Program-made: the position numbers and the translations under genes
Notes under the pieces: generated by a model
What the model was told of the DNA's origin: nothing
The model's database searches: none
The model's input: only the letters and a program-made list of their open reading frames with translations
Source of the DNA: JAPLHP01 sp963720375
GTDB taxonomy: Bacteria > Chloroflexota > Dehalococcoidia > UBA2247 > RBG-13-53-26
Assembly (NCBI GenBank): GCA_963720375.1
Contig: CAVRFM010000025.1
Location: 13,453 to 77,452, forward strand
Reading direction: 5' to 3'
DNA length: 64,000 nucleotides
In this document: positions 15,695 to 25,282 of the stretch, piece after piece
Position numbering within the stretch: position 1 is the stretch's first letter
Layout of the letters: every line of letters starts with the position of its first letter

Positions 15695-18502
15695 TCAATC
15701 ACCCAACCACTTGACTACTTCATGAGGCATATGCCGCAGCAATCCGCTTTTCATAGTGCACCTGGGTAAGGAGTTCAGAAAAACCCTGCCATAAGGCTTG
15801 GTCTGCAAACGCCGGTCCAAGACAACCACTACCCCGCGGTCGCTCCAGCTACGGATAAGACGGCCAAAACCCTGTTTGAACTTGAGTATCGCCAGGGGAA
15901 CCATATATTGATTGAAGGGATCATCAAACAGCTCGGCCCGGGCAGAGAAGATGGGATCATTGGGAACGCCGAAGGGCAAACGGGCTATCACCAGGACACT
16001 CAGCGCTTTCCCCACCACATCAACCCCCTCCCAGAAAGCGGCCGTGCCCATCAGCAAGGACTGGGGATTATCCTTGAACCTGGCCAGAAGCTTCTTGGGA
16101 CTGCCGTCAATCCCCTGCCCCAGGACCAGAATGCCTTCTTCATCAAGAGTGGGCTGGATAGCGCTGTAACAATTACGAAGGGCAGCATGGGAGGTGAACA
16201 GGACCAGGGTGCGACCCCGTGTCGCCCGGCAAAGATCCACCAGCGATTCCGCCACCCCCCGCTGGTAGCCCGGCCTCTCGGGCTCCGGGATATCCTGAGG
16301 GAGATAGATCATGGTGGACTTCACATAATCAAAGGGGGGATCTATGGCCAGCTCGCCAGCCTCTGCCAACCCCAGAGAGCCTTTGATATACTCAAAGCTG
16401 CCATCGATGCTCAGGGTAGCGCTGGTGAGTACAACACAGTCCTTCTTGGAGAATAAGGATTCCTCCAGTACCCGCCCTACATGCAACGGAGCAGAATTCA
16501 GGCAGAGACCCCCCGACACCTTGAGGGAAGCCCAATAAATATCATGCGCCCCCGGTTTGGCTATGATGGAGTCCGTCTGGAGCCGTAACCCGTGAACCTG
16601 CTGCCGCGTGAAGGATATCTCTGCCAGCGAGCTGTTCAAGTCCGGATTTCTCCTATCGGGCAAGTCCTCCATCATGGTGTAGAGCTCACTTAAGCCGCTC
16701 TCGATACTCCCAAGATCAAAATCAAGATTCTCCCAGGACAGCTCTACTTCAGCCCACGCCGGCTGACTGCGGAGTTCGCCGGTAAGCTTCAGTCGCCGCT
16801 CATAGTCCCCGGGTTCTTCAGGATGGTGGAAGTTCAGGAAATGAGTCAAAACATCAAAAAGCTCAGCCACCCGGGTCCGAGCCAGCTTGGCTTTGCCCTG
16901 CAGACCTTCAACCTTGTTCCCTATTTCCTTCCGCCTCGATGAAGCTACCGAGGTAGTGCGCAGATAACTGCGGAGTTGAAACAGAAACCCTCCCCTGTCG
17001 CCAAACCGGTCCAGGCATTCATAGAGGTCTTGATCCGCAATCTGGAACCCCAGTTGCTCAGTGGCCTCTTCCTCCAGGTGATGCGCTTCGTCAATGATCA
17101 AACAACTGTATTCGGGTAATATTCCCCCCTTCACCATGTCAGACAGGAGGAGAGCATGATTGACCACTATCAGATGAGCCCCTTCCGTCTTCTGCCTGCC
17201 GCGGTAAAGGAAACAACCGTCCGGATAGTGCGGGCAGCGCTCAATGACACAGTTCTCTTCCGAGGCACAAACCCTGCTCCACAGGGCGGATTCACTTAGA
17301 TTGAGGTTGAGCTCGGCGCGGTCACCGCTGGGCGTTGAGTAAATCCAGAGCAGGAGGCGGAGCAGAAATCTGGCCTCTTCCCACGCTAATCCGGGGGTCT
17401 TGCGCCAGGAGTGCCACCGCCTGAGGCAGAGGTAATTACTGCGGCCCTTGAGCAGGGCTACCTGAAGGTTGGAGTTCACCTCCCCGTCTCCGGCCTTGCC
17501 CAGAGCCCGGAGCAGATCGGGAATATCTTTATGCATCAGCTGTTCCTGGAGATTGATGGTGTTGGTGGAGATGACCACAGGGCTATTGTTGTCCAGCGCA
17601 AAGAAGATCGCCGGCAGCAGATAGGCAACGGACTTGCCGATGCCGGTGCCTGCTTCTACGACAAGGTACTGCCCGTTGTTCAACGCTTTGGCCACTTCCT
17701 GCATCATGGAGACCTGGCCCGGACGGTACTCAAAGCCCGGGAAAGCCTCTGCCAGCAGACCGCCTTCGCTGAGAAAAGCAGTCAGCCTGTCCAGGTCCAG
17801 CGGCTTGAGGACGCTGTCGGGTACCAGGGGTTCCCTCTGCGGCAGATCCAGGGCCTGCGGGTTGAAGTCCGCTCCCCAGGCCTCTCTGTCCCAGAGGGAA
17901 ACCTCCCCCACTTTGCTCCTCTCCAGGTCGAGGAATATGGAGCGCCACGGCCAGTTGGCAGTCATAGTCAGGCGATTGATCTCCGCAACCAGAGGGAGGG
18001 CCAGTTGAGAAGCCTTATCCAACAGCGACAGGAAGACCTCTTTGCCCATCACGGCATCGGCCAAGGCACGGTGCTGCACAGGGTAGGGTATCTCCAGTTC
18101 CCTGGCCAACGTGGTCAGAGTGTAGTCCGTGAGCTGGGGGAGAAGGATGTTCGCCACATCGAGAATATCAAAGGTGGTGTTGGAGAAATCCAGCCCTTGA
18201 GCACGAAGGAAGTTCAGGTCGAACTGGATATTCTGCCCTATAATGGGACAGTCTCCGATAAAAGAGAGCAGGCTGTCCGATACTGCCGGAAAGGACGGGG
18301 CGGTTGACACTTCCTCCGGGGCGATGCCCGTGAGCAGGCGGATGCGGTAGGGAATGGGGCACTGGGGATTGACCATGGTGTGGAAGGTCTCCAGCACCTT
18401 CTCACCCTTAAACTTGACCGCACCTATCTCAATGATGCGGTCCTTTTCCGGATCAAGTCCGGTAGTCTCCAGGTCAAGCGAGACACATGTCTGGCTAGTC
18501 AT
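15695..18502 (-). CDS. dinG: DinG-type helicase with N-terminal DnaQ-like exonuclease domain
   Basis: This 935-residue fusion has a 3'-5' exonuclease domain at residues 1-165 (SLDLETTGL with the DxE motif, then D in DLNFLRAQ and HRALADA) and an XPD/DinG helicase at about 250-935. The Walker A motif is EAGTGIGKS and the DEAH box is IIDEAHHLE. Four cysteines of the iron-sulfur domain lie in CASEENC...CPHYPDGC. Such proteins occur in Bacillus and relatives. The role is DNA repair or structured-DNA processing. The gene is followed upstream by a VTT membrane gene in the same direction. Confidence 0.9.
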   Translation of the reverse strand: MTSQTCVSLDLETTGLDPEKDRIIEIGAVKFKGEKVLETFHTMVNPQCPIPYRIRLLTGIAPEEVSTAPSFPAVSDSLLSFIGDCPIIGQNIQFDLNFLRAQGLDFSNTTFDILDVANILLPQLTDYTLTTLARELEIPYPVQHRALADAVMGKEVFLSLLDKASQLALPLVAEINRLTMTANWPWRSIFLDLERSKVGEVSLWDREAWGADFNPQALDLPQREPLVPDSVLKPLDLDRLTAFLSEGGLLAEAFPGFEYRPGQVSMMQEVAKALNNGQYLVVEAGTGIGKSVAYLLPAIFFALDNNSPVVISTNTINLQEQLMHKDIPDLLRALGKAGDGEVNSNLQVALLKGRSNYLCLRRWHSWRKTPGLAWEEARFLLRLLLWIYSTPSGDRAELNLNLSESALWSRVCASEENCVIERCPHYPDGCFLYRGRQKTEGAHLIVVNHALLLSDMVKGGILPEYSCLIIDEAHHLEEEATEQLGFQIADQDLYECLDRFGDRGGFLFQLRSYLRTTSVASSRRKEIGNKVEGLQGKAKLARTRVAELFDVLTHFLNFHHPEEPGDYERRLKLTGELRSQPAWAEVELSWENLDFDLGSIESGLSELYTMMEDLPDRRNPDLNSSLAEISFTRQQVHGLRLQTDSIIAKPGAHDIYWASLKVSGGLCLNSAPLHVGRVLEESLFSKKDCVVLTSATLSIDGSFEYIKGSLGLAEAGELAIDPPFDYVKSTMIYLPQDIPEPERPGYQRGVAESLVDLCRATRGRTLVLFTSHAALRNCYSAIQPTLDEEGILVLGQGIDGSPKKLLARFKDNPQSLLMGTAAFWEGVDVVGKALSVLVIARLPFGVPNDPIFSARAELFDDPFNQYMVPLAILKFKQGFGRLIRSWSDRGVVVVLDRRLQTKPYGRVFLNSLPRCTMKSGLLRHMPHEVVKWLGD

Positions 18503-18542
18503 AGGCCCCCGAACATCTCATCATTCTCTATTAGATATAGGC

Positions 18543-19199
18543 CTAGCCCGAGAATGGGGAGCCTACCCAGTGAGGCAAATGCGCGAGGAGATTCGAGAAA
18601 ATCCAGGTATAGAAATAGATCTCGATAATGGCGCGAGGCAGCCGGCCCACGAAGGTGAAGAAAAGGAACTTGGGCAGCGACAATTTCAGCGCTCCGGCAG
18701 CAATCCCTACGAAGTCAAAAACAAAAAGGGGCAGAAAGGCAAAGGTGACAACAGTGAGCCAACCATGACGCTTCATCCAGCCCTCCGCCGTCCTGTACCT
18801 CTGGAAACGCTCCAGCTTGAATAGATGCCGTCCCCCGTAGCCCACGTAATAGCTGGTCACTTCTCCCAGCGTGCTGCCCACAGCAGCTATCAGCGCTACC
18901 AGGAGCGGATTGCCAACCGCGGCGACAACCACATTCAGCGCCTGCCCCGGGAAAAAGAAATGGACAGGCACGATAACGCTCAGAGAGGGCAGCAGGTTTG
19001 CCAGGAAGACACCGAGGTAGCCGTATTTCCTGAGCTCCGCCAACCGTATCGGCGGGAGGAAATGAACCAACACCACCAGAAGGACAAGGAAGGCAATAGA
19101 AATGGCAATCAAGGCCAGAAGGGCCTTCACCCTCCTGGGGGTGACCTGAGGGACTGCCTCCTGTATTTCAGCTATAAATTCGCTGGCTTTCATTTTCAA
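18543..19199 (-). CDS. VTT/DedA-family membrane protein
   Basis: This 218-residue integral membrane protein has about five helices and the VTT (SNARE-associated) core around residues 60-190. The features include FFPGQALN, the GSTLGEVTSYYVGYGGR segment and FLPLFVFDFVGIAAGALK followed by GRLPRAI. DedA-type proteins act in lipid scrambling or envelope homeostasis. The start overlaps the ispE stop by four bases, so the two are co-translated. Confidence 0.82.
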   Translation of the reverse strand: MKMKASEFIAEIQEAVPQVTPRRVKALLALIAISIAFLVLLVVLVHFLPPIRLAELRKYGYLGVFLANLLPSLSVIVPVHFFFPGQALNVVVAAVGNPLLVALIAAVGSTLGEVTSYYVGYGGRHLFKLERFQRYRTAEGWMKRHGWLTVVTFAFLPLFVFDFVGIAAGALKLSLPKFLFFTFVGRLPRAIIEIYFYTWIFSNLLAHLPHWVGSPFSG

Positions 19200-20059
19200 A
19201 GGGTCCCGGCCAGATAGGCTTCCACCCTCTCCTTCTTCAGGCGTTTACAGATTTCCTCGCCCTCAGCCCTGTCATTCACCAACGTGAAGAGGACAGGCCC
19301 CGCACCGGCCAGGTGTACCTCGCTCGCTCCGGCGGCCAGAAAGCGCTGCCAATAGCCATCAAGCCCCGGAAAGAACGATGGGGCCACATAGTCAAATATA
19401 TTATAACAGACATGGGGGACAGCCCTTTCCCCTTCCTTTATCAACCCGGCCATCCTCCGGGTATGTTGTCCGCGGGTGAACCGGGAAGGGTCCAACAGGG
19501 CATACATTTTCTGTGTCTTGCCGCTGACATTGACAGGGGGTCTGACCAAGACAACCCAGGTCCTGGGCAGAGAAGGCAATGTCGCTACCCTATCGCCTCT
19601 CCCCCGTACCAGGGCTGTGGTAGCGCCGGAAACAAAGAAAGATACGTCAGAACCCAAACCTGCGGCTATCCCCTGCAGCTTCTCCGGGGCCAGCTTCAGA
19701 CCCCAGATTTCATTAAGGCCTTGCAGTGTCGCTGCAGCATCGCTGCTGCCACCGCCGAGTCCACCGGCCAGCGGAATAGACTTCTCCAGGCGGATGGCCA
19801 CACCGTGATCCGGACCGGCGACAGCCTGCATCAATCCGGCCGCCCTGAAGACCAGGTTGTTCGGGGAAACCAGCTCCGGAACGTTGCAGCTTATAAAGAT
19901 ATGCTCATGAGGTTCAAAGGTAAGGACATCAGCAAGGTCGATGGCCTGCATGATGCTGGCAATCTCATGATAACCATCCTCCCGCCGGCCCAGAACCTCG
20001 AAGGTGAGGTTGATCTTGGCATAGGCCTTACGGGGCTTGACCGCAGCCTTACTCTTCAT
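19196..20059 (-). CDS. ispE: 4-diphosphocytidyl-2-C-methyl-D-erythritol kinase (IspE)
   Basis: This GHMP kinase phosphorylates CDP-methylerythritol in the MEP isoprenoid pathway. The N-terminus has AYAKINLTFEVLGRREDGYHE and the ATP loop is PLAGGLGGGSSDAAATL. The length of 287 residues is typical. It overlaps rsmA by 11 bases, the rsmA-ispE order seen in many bacteria. It shows that isopentenyl precursors are made by the MEP route. Confidence 0.95.
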   Translation of the reverse strand: MKSKAAVKPRKAYAKINLTFEVLGRREDGYHEIASIMQAIDLADVLTFEPHEHIFISCNVPELVSPNNLVFRAAGLMQAVAGPDHGVAIRLEKSIPLAGGLGGGSSDAAATLQGLNEIWGLKLAPEKLQGIAAGLGSDVSFFVSGATTALVRGRGDRVATLPSLPRTWVVLVRPPVNVSGKTQKMYALLDPSRFTRGQHTRRMAGLIKEGERAVPHVCYNIFDYVAPSFFPGLDGYWQRFLAAGASEVHLAGAGPVLFTLVNDRAEGEEICKRLKKERVEAYLAGTL

Positions 20060-20912
20060 GATGGGGCATCTCCTCGAGTATCTCCGCCCACTCCCGGAGG
20101 TTCAGGGTCTCGGCCCGGCGTTTGGAGTCTATGTTCGCCTTCTGCAGCAAGTCGGCAGCGTCCTTGGGCGGTATGCCCAGGCCCTGGGCTAACGAATTCC
20201 GCAGCTGCTTCCGCGGCGCGCTGAAGCCAGCCCGGACCACATCAAAAAAGTCGCTGACCCGGGACACCGCGACCGGAGGCTGTTTATAAAGCTCAACGCG
20301 GAGTATGACAGAGTCCACTTTGGGCGGAGGGTAGAAGCTTTTGGATGGCGCATGACCGGCGATAGTCGGCTTGCCGTAGAACTGGACGCTCACGGCGAGT
20401 ATGCTCATGTCACCGGGCTGCGCTACTATGGCTTTCCCCACTTCCTTCTGGACCATGACCACCATAATGGAAGGCTTAAGCGACGCTTCCAGAAAATGCC
20501 TGAGGATGGGAGAGGTAATGTAATAAGGGATATCGGCCACCACCTTGTAGCCGGGCGAGGTACCCTCGACCCCAACCCCGGCCAGAAGCAGCCCCGGATC
20601 AGTCCGGAGTACATCGGAGGTGACGATGGTGATATTAGGTATGCCGGCCACAACTTCGCTCAGCGCAGATGCCATGGCACTATCTGTCTCAACGGCAATG
20701 ACTCTGCCTGCATGCATAGCCAGCTCTTTGGTCAAGACACCCAATCCCGGGCCAACCTCGATCACCACATCCTGGGGAGTCAGATCTGCCGCCGAGACTA
20801 TGCGCTGCAGCACCCGCCTATCAACAAGGAAATGCTGGCCCAGGCTCTTCCGTGCCCGGAGGCCGAAATGACCCAGTAAGCCCTTTACCTCTGCAGTCGG
20901 GGAACTTTCCAT
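20049..20912 (-). CDS. rsmA: 16S rRNA dimethyladenosine transferase (RsmA/KsgA)
   Basis: This enzyme dimethylates two adenines in helix 45 of 16S rRNA. It has LGQHFLVDRRVLQRIV, the SAM motif VIEVGPGLGVLT, and a C-terminal helical domain. The catalytic NLPY-type motif reads DIPYYITSPIL, with Asp in place of Asn. The length is 287 residues. It starts 31 bases after the SRP RNA, with no terminator seen between, so read-through from the SRP promoter is likely. Confidence 0.93.
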   Translation of the reverse strand: MESSPTAEVKGLLGHFGLRARKSLGQHFLVDRRVLQRIVSAADLTPQDVVIEVGPGLGVLTKELAMHAGRVIAVETDSAMASALSEVVAGIPNITIVTSDVLRTDPGLLLAGVGVEGTSPGYKVVADIPYYITSPILRHFLEASLKPSIMVVMVQKEVGKAIVAQPGDMSILAVSVQFYGKPTIAGHAPSKSFYPPPKVDSVILRVELYKQPPVAVSRVSDFFDVVRAGFSAPRKQLRNSLAQGLGIPPKDAADLLQKANIDSKRRAETLNLREWAEILEEMPHHEE

Positions 20913-20942
20913 CTCAGATCAAATTATCCTGGAAATCAACAA

Positions 20943-21213
20943 GGGTCGTGCACCCACTTTTGGCCTGGCCCTATGGCTTTCCATCCCTTGAACGGCTCCA
21001 ACCAGGAGAACCTGTGGCACCCAGAACGGGCTACTTACCGCTGCTTCCTTCCGGACCTGACGGACTTCGTAGTGTCCTGCCGCACAGGGCCCGGTCTTCA
21101 ATACCGCTCAATTGAGTCAGTCCCACAAGACAACAGGCCGGGAGCAGGAATTCAGTCCCGCTATAGCGGATTTCGGGTACAGGGCACCGCTAACTCCCCA
21201 CCTAGCACGACCC
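20943..21213 (-). ncRNA. ffs: Large-type bacterial signal recognition particle RNA
   Basis: The universal S-domain hallmark GTCCGGAAGGAAGCAGCGG is present near 21050 on the minus strand. The 5' part (GTGCTAGGTGGGGAG, GCGGTGCCCTGTACCC, ATCCGCTATAGCG) matches the Alu domain of Bacillus subtilis scRNA. The two ends pair perfectly: GGGTCGTGC at 21213-21205 with GCACGACCC at 20951-20943. This fixes the length at 271 nt. It is not the short 4.5S form. It scaffolds Ffh for co-translational membrane targeting. Confidence 0.93.
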
Positions 21214-21220
21214 AAAGCCA

Positions 21221-21249
21221 ATGTTAGCCTCCCCCGCCGCTCTTGTCAA
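21221..21249 (-). promoter_or_regulatory. Sigma-70-type promoter of the SRP RNA
   Basis: TTGACA (21249-21244) is followed after exactly 17 bases by TAACAT (21226-21221). The RNA 5' end predicted by pairing lies eight bases further. Position and RNA end agree independently. Confidence 0.8.
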
Positions 21250-21342
21250 AGCACCGAGACGGTGATCGGAAAGAGGAGAGCTGAGAACGGTCTTCAGGCA
21301 AAACACAATGGGGAGTCAAGAAACCAAATCCCGGAAAGGCGG

Positions 21343-22026
21343 TTACCCGAAGAAGACCCTCTTCACGTCCTCAGGGTTGAAGGGGCCGCCGTGTCCGGAC
21401 AGAAGAACCTTGGGTGAGAAATCAAGTACCTTTCTGATACTGTCCCGCAATTGCTGCGGGTCCTTAACCCACAAAGGGTACGCCGGCTTCCTGGAAACGC
21501 CAAACCTGCCGACGACCAGGTCACCTACGATGGCAACTTCGCCGGGGAAAACCACTGAGATTGAGCCCTCGGTATGGCCGGGAGTTCTGATCCATTTCGC
21601 CTCGATCCCGTAGTCATTGAGGTCTCCCTCTTCTCCATCCAGGAGGATATCCGGCTCAACAGGCTGTGCTTTCAGCCGGCTGACAAATATCTTGATGAAC
21701 CTCTCCGACAGGTTCCGCGGGTGTAAATGAACGTTACACCCCTTCCGCATCCATTCTGCATCCAACCGGTGAATAGCGATAGGGGCACCCAGCTCTTTCC
21801 TCAAATCCAGAGCACCGCCATAATGATCGATGTGCGCGTGGGTGATCAGAATCAGGTTGACCCTGCTGCGGGGGCCGGACGCTCTCCCGGCAACAGCCTT
21901 GAGGATTTTTCTCCTATAGCGGCTGGTAAGGGCATCTACCAGAACCAACCCGTTTGCCCCCTCAACCAGGTAGACCCTGCCTGTTACAGAAGGGATCTCG
22001 ACTATGGGTGTATTTTTCACTATCAC
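21343..22026 (-). CDS. Metallo-beta-lactamase-fold hydrolase (glyoxalase II-like)
   Basis: This 227-residue MBL-fold protein has THAHIDHYGG (HxHxDH), a later histidine in TPGHTEGS, the bridging aspartate in VGDLVVG, and a last histidine in SGHGGPF. All five motifs needed for a binuclear metal site are therefore visible. The PGHT/GD/GHG set is typical of glyoxalase II and related thioester or phosphoesterases. It lies 77 bases downstream of an SDR gene on the same strand. Confidence 0.85.
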   Translation of the reverse strand: MIVKNTPIVEIPSVTGRVYLVEGANGLVLVDALTSRYRRKILKAVAGRASGPRSRVNLILITHAHIDHYGGALDLRKELGAPIAIHRLDAEWMRKGCNVHLHPRNLSERFIKIFVSRLKAQPVEPDILLDGEEGDLNDYGIEAKWIRTPGHTEGSISVVFPGEVAIVGDLVVGRFGVSRKPAYPLWVKDPQQLRDSIRKVLDFSPKVLLSGHGGPFNPEDVKRVFFG

Positions 22027-22103
22027 TCTGCGGACAAAGGCCGGATACCGCCCCTGAACCGGATCAAGGGCCAGCTTTGATTTTTCATCCCATTCAAGAT
22101 GGG

Positions 22104-22871
22104 CTAGAAAGGCATATTGGTAGTCTCGAGACCGCCATCAACCTCCAGTATCTTGCCTGTCATCCACCTTGCTGCAGGCGACGCCAGGTATAGGGCAGCC
22201 AGGGCGATATCCTCCACATCGCCGAGTCTTTTCATCGGCGTACGGTCGCACATTTTCTGCAGAGACGGCTCATCCAAGAGGGTTTTGAGGGCGTCGGTCA
22301 GTATGGACCCGGGAGCTATGCCATTCACTCTCACGTCCGGTGCCAGCTCGGAAGCCATGAGCCTTGTCATATGAATCAGGGCGGCCTTTACCGTACCATA
22401 AACACTGAAATTAGGTTGCACAACGCGTCCTGCCGCCGAACATATATTGATGACGCACCCCTTGTTCTCCTTCAGCTGCGGCAGGCAGACACGGGCGCAA
22501 GCTAAAGCCGATGCGACATTGAAATCAAAGGCTTCGTTGAACCGCTTGCGGCTCGTCCTGGGAATCTGATTCGGCACCGCCCCTCCGGCGTTATTCACAA
22601 CAATATCGATCCTGCCGAAGGTCTCGATGGTCCTGGCCGCCAGCGCCTGCAGTTGGATATCGTCTTTGACATCGCAGGGAATAGCTATAGCCCGCCCTCC
22701 GAATGCCTTGGCCCTCTCTGCATTAGCCTGGATGTCGCTCTCTGTCCTTGCCGAGAACACCACGCTGGCTCCAGCTTCAGCAAAGGTGAGCCCGATTCCC
22801 TGGCCTATTCCTCTTCCGGAGCCGGTTATGACCGCCACCTTGCCGTTCAATCTGAATTTATCAGCTAGCAT
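22104..22871 (-). CDS. Short-chain dehydrogenase/reductase (SDR)
   Basis: This 255-residue classical SDR has the NAD(P) motif TGSGRGIG, the NNAGG motif, and the catalytic Ser, Tyr and Lys in CSAAGRVV...YGTVK. The C-terminal motif is GKILEVDGG. It resembles bacterial 7-alpha-hydroxysteroid or 3-oxoacyl reductases, but the substrate cannot be fixed. It is divergent from the zinc-ribbon membrane gene and may be co-transcribed with the MBL hydrolase downstream. Confidence 0.87.
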   Translation of the reverse strand: MLADKFRLNGKVAVITGSGRGIGQGIGLTFAEAGASVVFSARTESDIQANAERAKAFGGRAIAIPCDVKDDIQLQALAARTIETFGRIDIVVNNAGGAVPNQIPRTSRKRFNEAFDFNVASALACARVCLPQLKENKGCVINICSAAGRVVQPNFSVYGTVKAALIHMTRLMASELAPDVRVNGIAPGSILTDALKTLLDEPSLQKMCDRTPMKRLGDVEDIALAALYLASPAARWMTGKILEVDGGLETTNMPF

Positions 22872-23011
22872 TTCTCCCTCCTCGATCGAATCGCCGTCAG
22901 CTTCGAAACAGCATACAGCATATCCGGCATTCTACCACGATGGAAACCGCATTCATTAGATTAGAAGTTCTACCTATTGTATTGTAACCCCTGGTGGGCC
23001 ATTCGGAACAG

Positions 23012-23036
23012 TTACATTTGAAGAAGCAGGTATAAT
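23012..23036 (+). promoter_or_regulatory. Possible promoter for the zinc-ribbon gene
   Basis: A perfect TATAAT lies at 23031-23036. The best upstream hexamer, TTACAT at 23012, is only 13 bases away, so the -35 is weak. Confidence 0.3.
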
Positions 23037-23117
23037 ATTAGTAGTGATGGGCAACGCCAAGTACTGCATTCAGGCAGACCGGCCCTCAATTAAGAAACCA
23101 ATTGGCGGGAGGTTGCA

Positions 23118-23426
23118 GTGATTTTCCGTGTTGTGGGTGCCATCGTAGCGGTGGTCGTCTTAGTAGGAATATTCGTTTTTATGCTGTTGAACCGGAGAAG
23201 TTCAAAAATAATCCCACCGGCTCAACTCTCGCATTTAGTCTGCAGCCATTGTGGCCTTGAATTTGATTACGCCTGGGTTCCAGGAGCATCTTTCACATCT
23301 ATCCGTCTTGGTCCAGCAAGGCTTTTCAATTGTCCCCGGTGCGGAGAGGCTTCCTTGTTTAACATATGGGATACCAGGGTAGATCCGGCCACACATCATT
23401 GTGAGACAAGAATCGGACCATCATAA
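23118..23426 (+). CDS. Membrane-anchored zinc-ribbon protein
   Basis: This 102-residue protein starts with GTG after GGGAGG at six bases spacing. Residues 1-26 form one hydrophobic helix (VGAIVAVVVLVGIFVFMLL). Two CxxC pairs follow (CSHC around residue 42 and CPRC around 72), forming a cytoplasmic zinc ribbon. No enzyme motif is present. It stands alone; function unknown. Confidence 0.68.
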   Translation: MIFRVVGAIVAVVVLVGIFVFMLLNRRSSKIIPPAQLSHLVCSHCGLEFDYAWVPGASFTSIRLGPARLFNCPRCGEASLFNIWDTRVDPATHHCETRIGPS

Positions 23427-23598
23427 TATATATAGCACAAACGCATGCTGGAACACGTTAGTATAAAAGCATGGTGCGCACTTCAGCCTGGCATAGTCTT
23501 GGGATGGCGGGTTCACGTTCCTCTATGTGGCCCTAAGACTAAGCCAATGAGCATGCCGATTTCTTACGGCACGCCTCTTGAACAAGTGGTTAGGCAGG

Positions 23599-23994
23599 CT
23601 ACATTCCTCCAATAATCTTCTTTGCCTCTACTATTGGCCTAGGCAAATCCGCAATTTCAAGCAGTTCTACCTCCGGCGGAACTTTCTCTCTAATACCAGA
23701 TAGGTCTGCCTCCACCGCGCAGGCATATACAGGTATTCCGGCTGCCTTCGCTGCTTTCAGCAATGTCATGGGGTCAATGGGCAATCCCATCTTCTTCGCA
23801 TTCTTTTCGATGACAGCAGCATACTTCGCCACCGGTGACGAATACTTGAAGTCCTTTTCTACAAATGCAACCAGAGCTCTCCATTCAAGAAACACCGACA
23901 CATCCACCCCCTGCGCCTTGAGCATTGAGGCCATAACCAGGTTTGGTATCAGAGTGTCCGTTTCCCCCGAGTGTACATCAATCAGTAGATCCAT
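23599..23994 (-). CDS. DsrE-like family protein
   Basis: This 131-residue protein has the alpha/beta fold of the DsrE/DsrF group. It begins MDLLIDVHSGETDTLIP, has a helix after NLVMASMLKAQG, a strand VDVSVFLEW, and a single cysteine strand IPVYACAVEADL. The start at 23994 follows GGGAG; the frame 13 residues longer lacks a site. The DsrE group handles sulfur or acts as an uncharacterised peroxiredoxin-like protein. No dsr genes are nearby. Confidence 0.68.
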   Translation of the reverse strand: MDLLIDVHSGETDTLIPNLVMASMLKAQGVDVSVFLEWRALVAFVEKDFKYSSPVAKYAAVIEKNAKKMGLPIDPMTLLKAAKAAGIPVYACAVEADLSGIREKVPPEVELLEIADLPRPIVEAKKIIGGM

Positions 23995-24175
23995 TTTGCT
24001 CCCTTCCTCTACACCTGACCAGCCTTGCCACACCGTTGCAGACTTTAGCCAGGTCTTCCTTATTTGGGCGCGTCCCTCCCCGCCAAGTATCGGAACGTAC
24101 CGATTAAATGCTAGTCAAAGAATGGATAAGAAGACAATACGGCAAACGGCGTATTTGTTGAAATCGCTACGTTAG

Positions 24176-25282
24176 TTGAATAAAATGCACATTGGACCCA
24201 CATGTGAAGGGACGTGGAATGCAGTGACACAGCTATCCCAAGACAATCTCCGGGCGTTGCTATCAGCCATCGAGACGCTGCATCGCCCCACAAGCCTTGA
24301 TGAGTTTCCTGCGGCAGTCCTGCAGGCGATCAAGCAGGTCCTTGCATGTAATACCATATGCTATAACCACGTTAGTCTCCCCGATTCAAGAATGACCTGG
24401 ATTACTGAACCTGCAGATGCCCTGCCAGATCCAATTCTAAGAGAAACGTTTAACCGGAATCTCCAGGAGCACCCTCTTATTGCTCACTCCGGTTCAAAGG
24501 ACGGTGGAAGAAGCGTTAGGATTTCCGATTTCCTTTCCCAGCAACAGTTTCATCGTCTGGCGTTGTACAACGAATACTACCGACCGTTAAACGTTGAATA
24601 TCAGTTGGGGGCTGTCATCTCAGTCAATCAGCAGCAGATCATTGCTGTAGCCTTAGATAGGGACCGACCTGATTTTTCTGAAGATGATAGGTCATGTCTC
24701 GACCTACTCCGTCCACATATGGTGCAAGCGTATCGAAATCTACACACCATGAGCTTAATGAAGCGTGCAATTGAGGGAAGTGGGAAGAGACTTGTCTTAG
24801 TGAAGCGGTACGGTTCGGCGCAATTGGCAAGTGATGATGTATGGCAAGTCATAGCCCAATATTGTGATGTGTCTCCTTCATCAGGTTACCTTCCTGATAT
24901 CCTCAGGAATTGGATTGACCACGAGAGGTCCCGCTTTGGCGAAGACACTGGTGACCTTTCTCCGTCAGTGCCCCTGGTTGTGAGTAAGGGCAGCCAGAAC
25001 CTTATTGTCCATTTCCTACGGGGTGGCAAGGCCGCCGATCAGGACCTGCTTCTCTTGGAGGAACAACCGGCAGATCTTGTCTCTGTTTCTTCGGTAGAGT
25101 CGAAACTCACACCTCGCGAAAATGAGATTCTGGCCTGGTTGGCTCAGGGCAAAACCAATGCGGAAATCGGTCTGGCTCTATCGATAAGCCCTCGTACCGT
25201 CAAGAAACATCTGGAACATATCTACAGCAAGATGCAAATTCACAGGCGCAGCGCTGCCGTAGCTCGATCCTCGCACATGTAG
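24176..25282 (+). CDS. LuxR-type response regulator with GAF-like sensor domain
   Basis: This 368-residue transcription factor has a GAF/PAS-like N-terminal half (residues about 20-190) and a C-terminal LuxR helix-turn-helix (LTPRENEILAWLAQGKTNAE and SISPRTVKKHLEHIYSKM). No phospho-acceptor receiver domain is visible. The first codon could be TTG 24176 or ATG 24185; no strong ribosome site separates them. It stands divergent to the DsrE gene and next to the catabolic cluster, so it might control either. Confidence 0.82.
   Translation: MNKMHIGPTCEGTWNAVTQLSQDNLRALLSAIETLHRPTSLDEFPAAVLQAIKQVLACNTICYNHVSLPDSRMTWITEPADALPDPILRETFNRNLQEHPLIAHSGSKDGGRSVRISDFLSQQQFHRLALYNEYYRPLNVEYQLGAVISVNQQQIIAVALDRDRPDFSEDDRSCLDLLRPHMVQAYRNLHTMSLMKRAIEGSGKRLVLVKRYGSAQLASDDVWQVIAQYCDVSPSSGYLPDILRNWIDHERSRFGEDTGDLSPSVPLVVSKGSQNLIVHFLRGGKAADQDLLLLEEQPADLVSVSSVESKLTPRENEILAWLAQGKTNAEIGLALSISPRTVKKHLEHIYSKMQIHRRSAAVARSSHM

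Noticed and set aside
19313..20224. 303-codon plus-strand ORF
   Set aside because: It is antisense to ispE and rsmA, both unmistakable.
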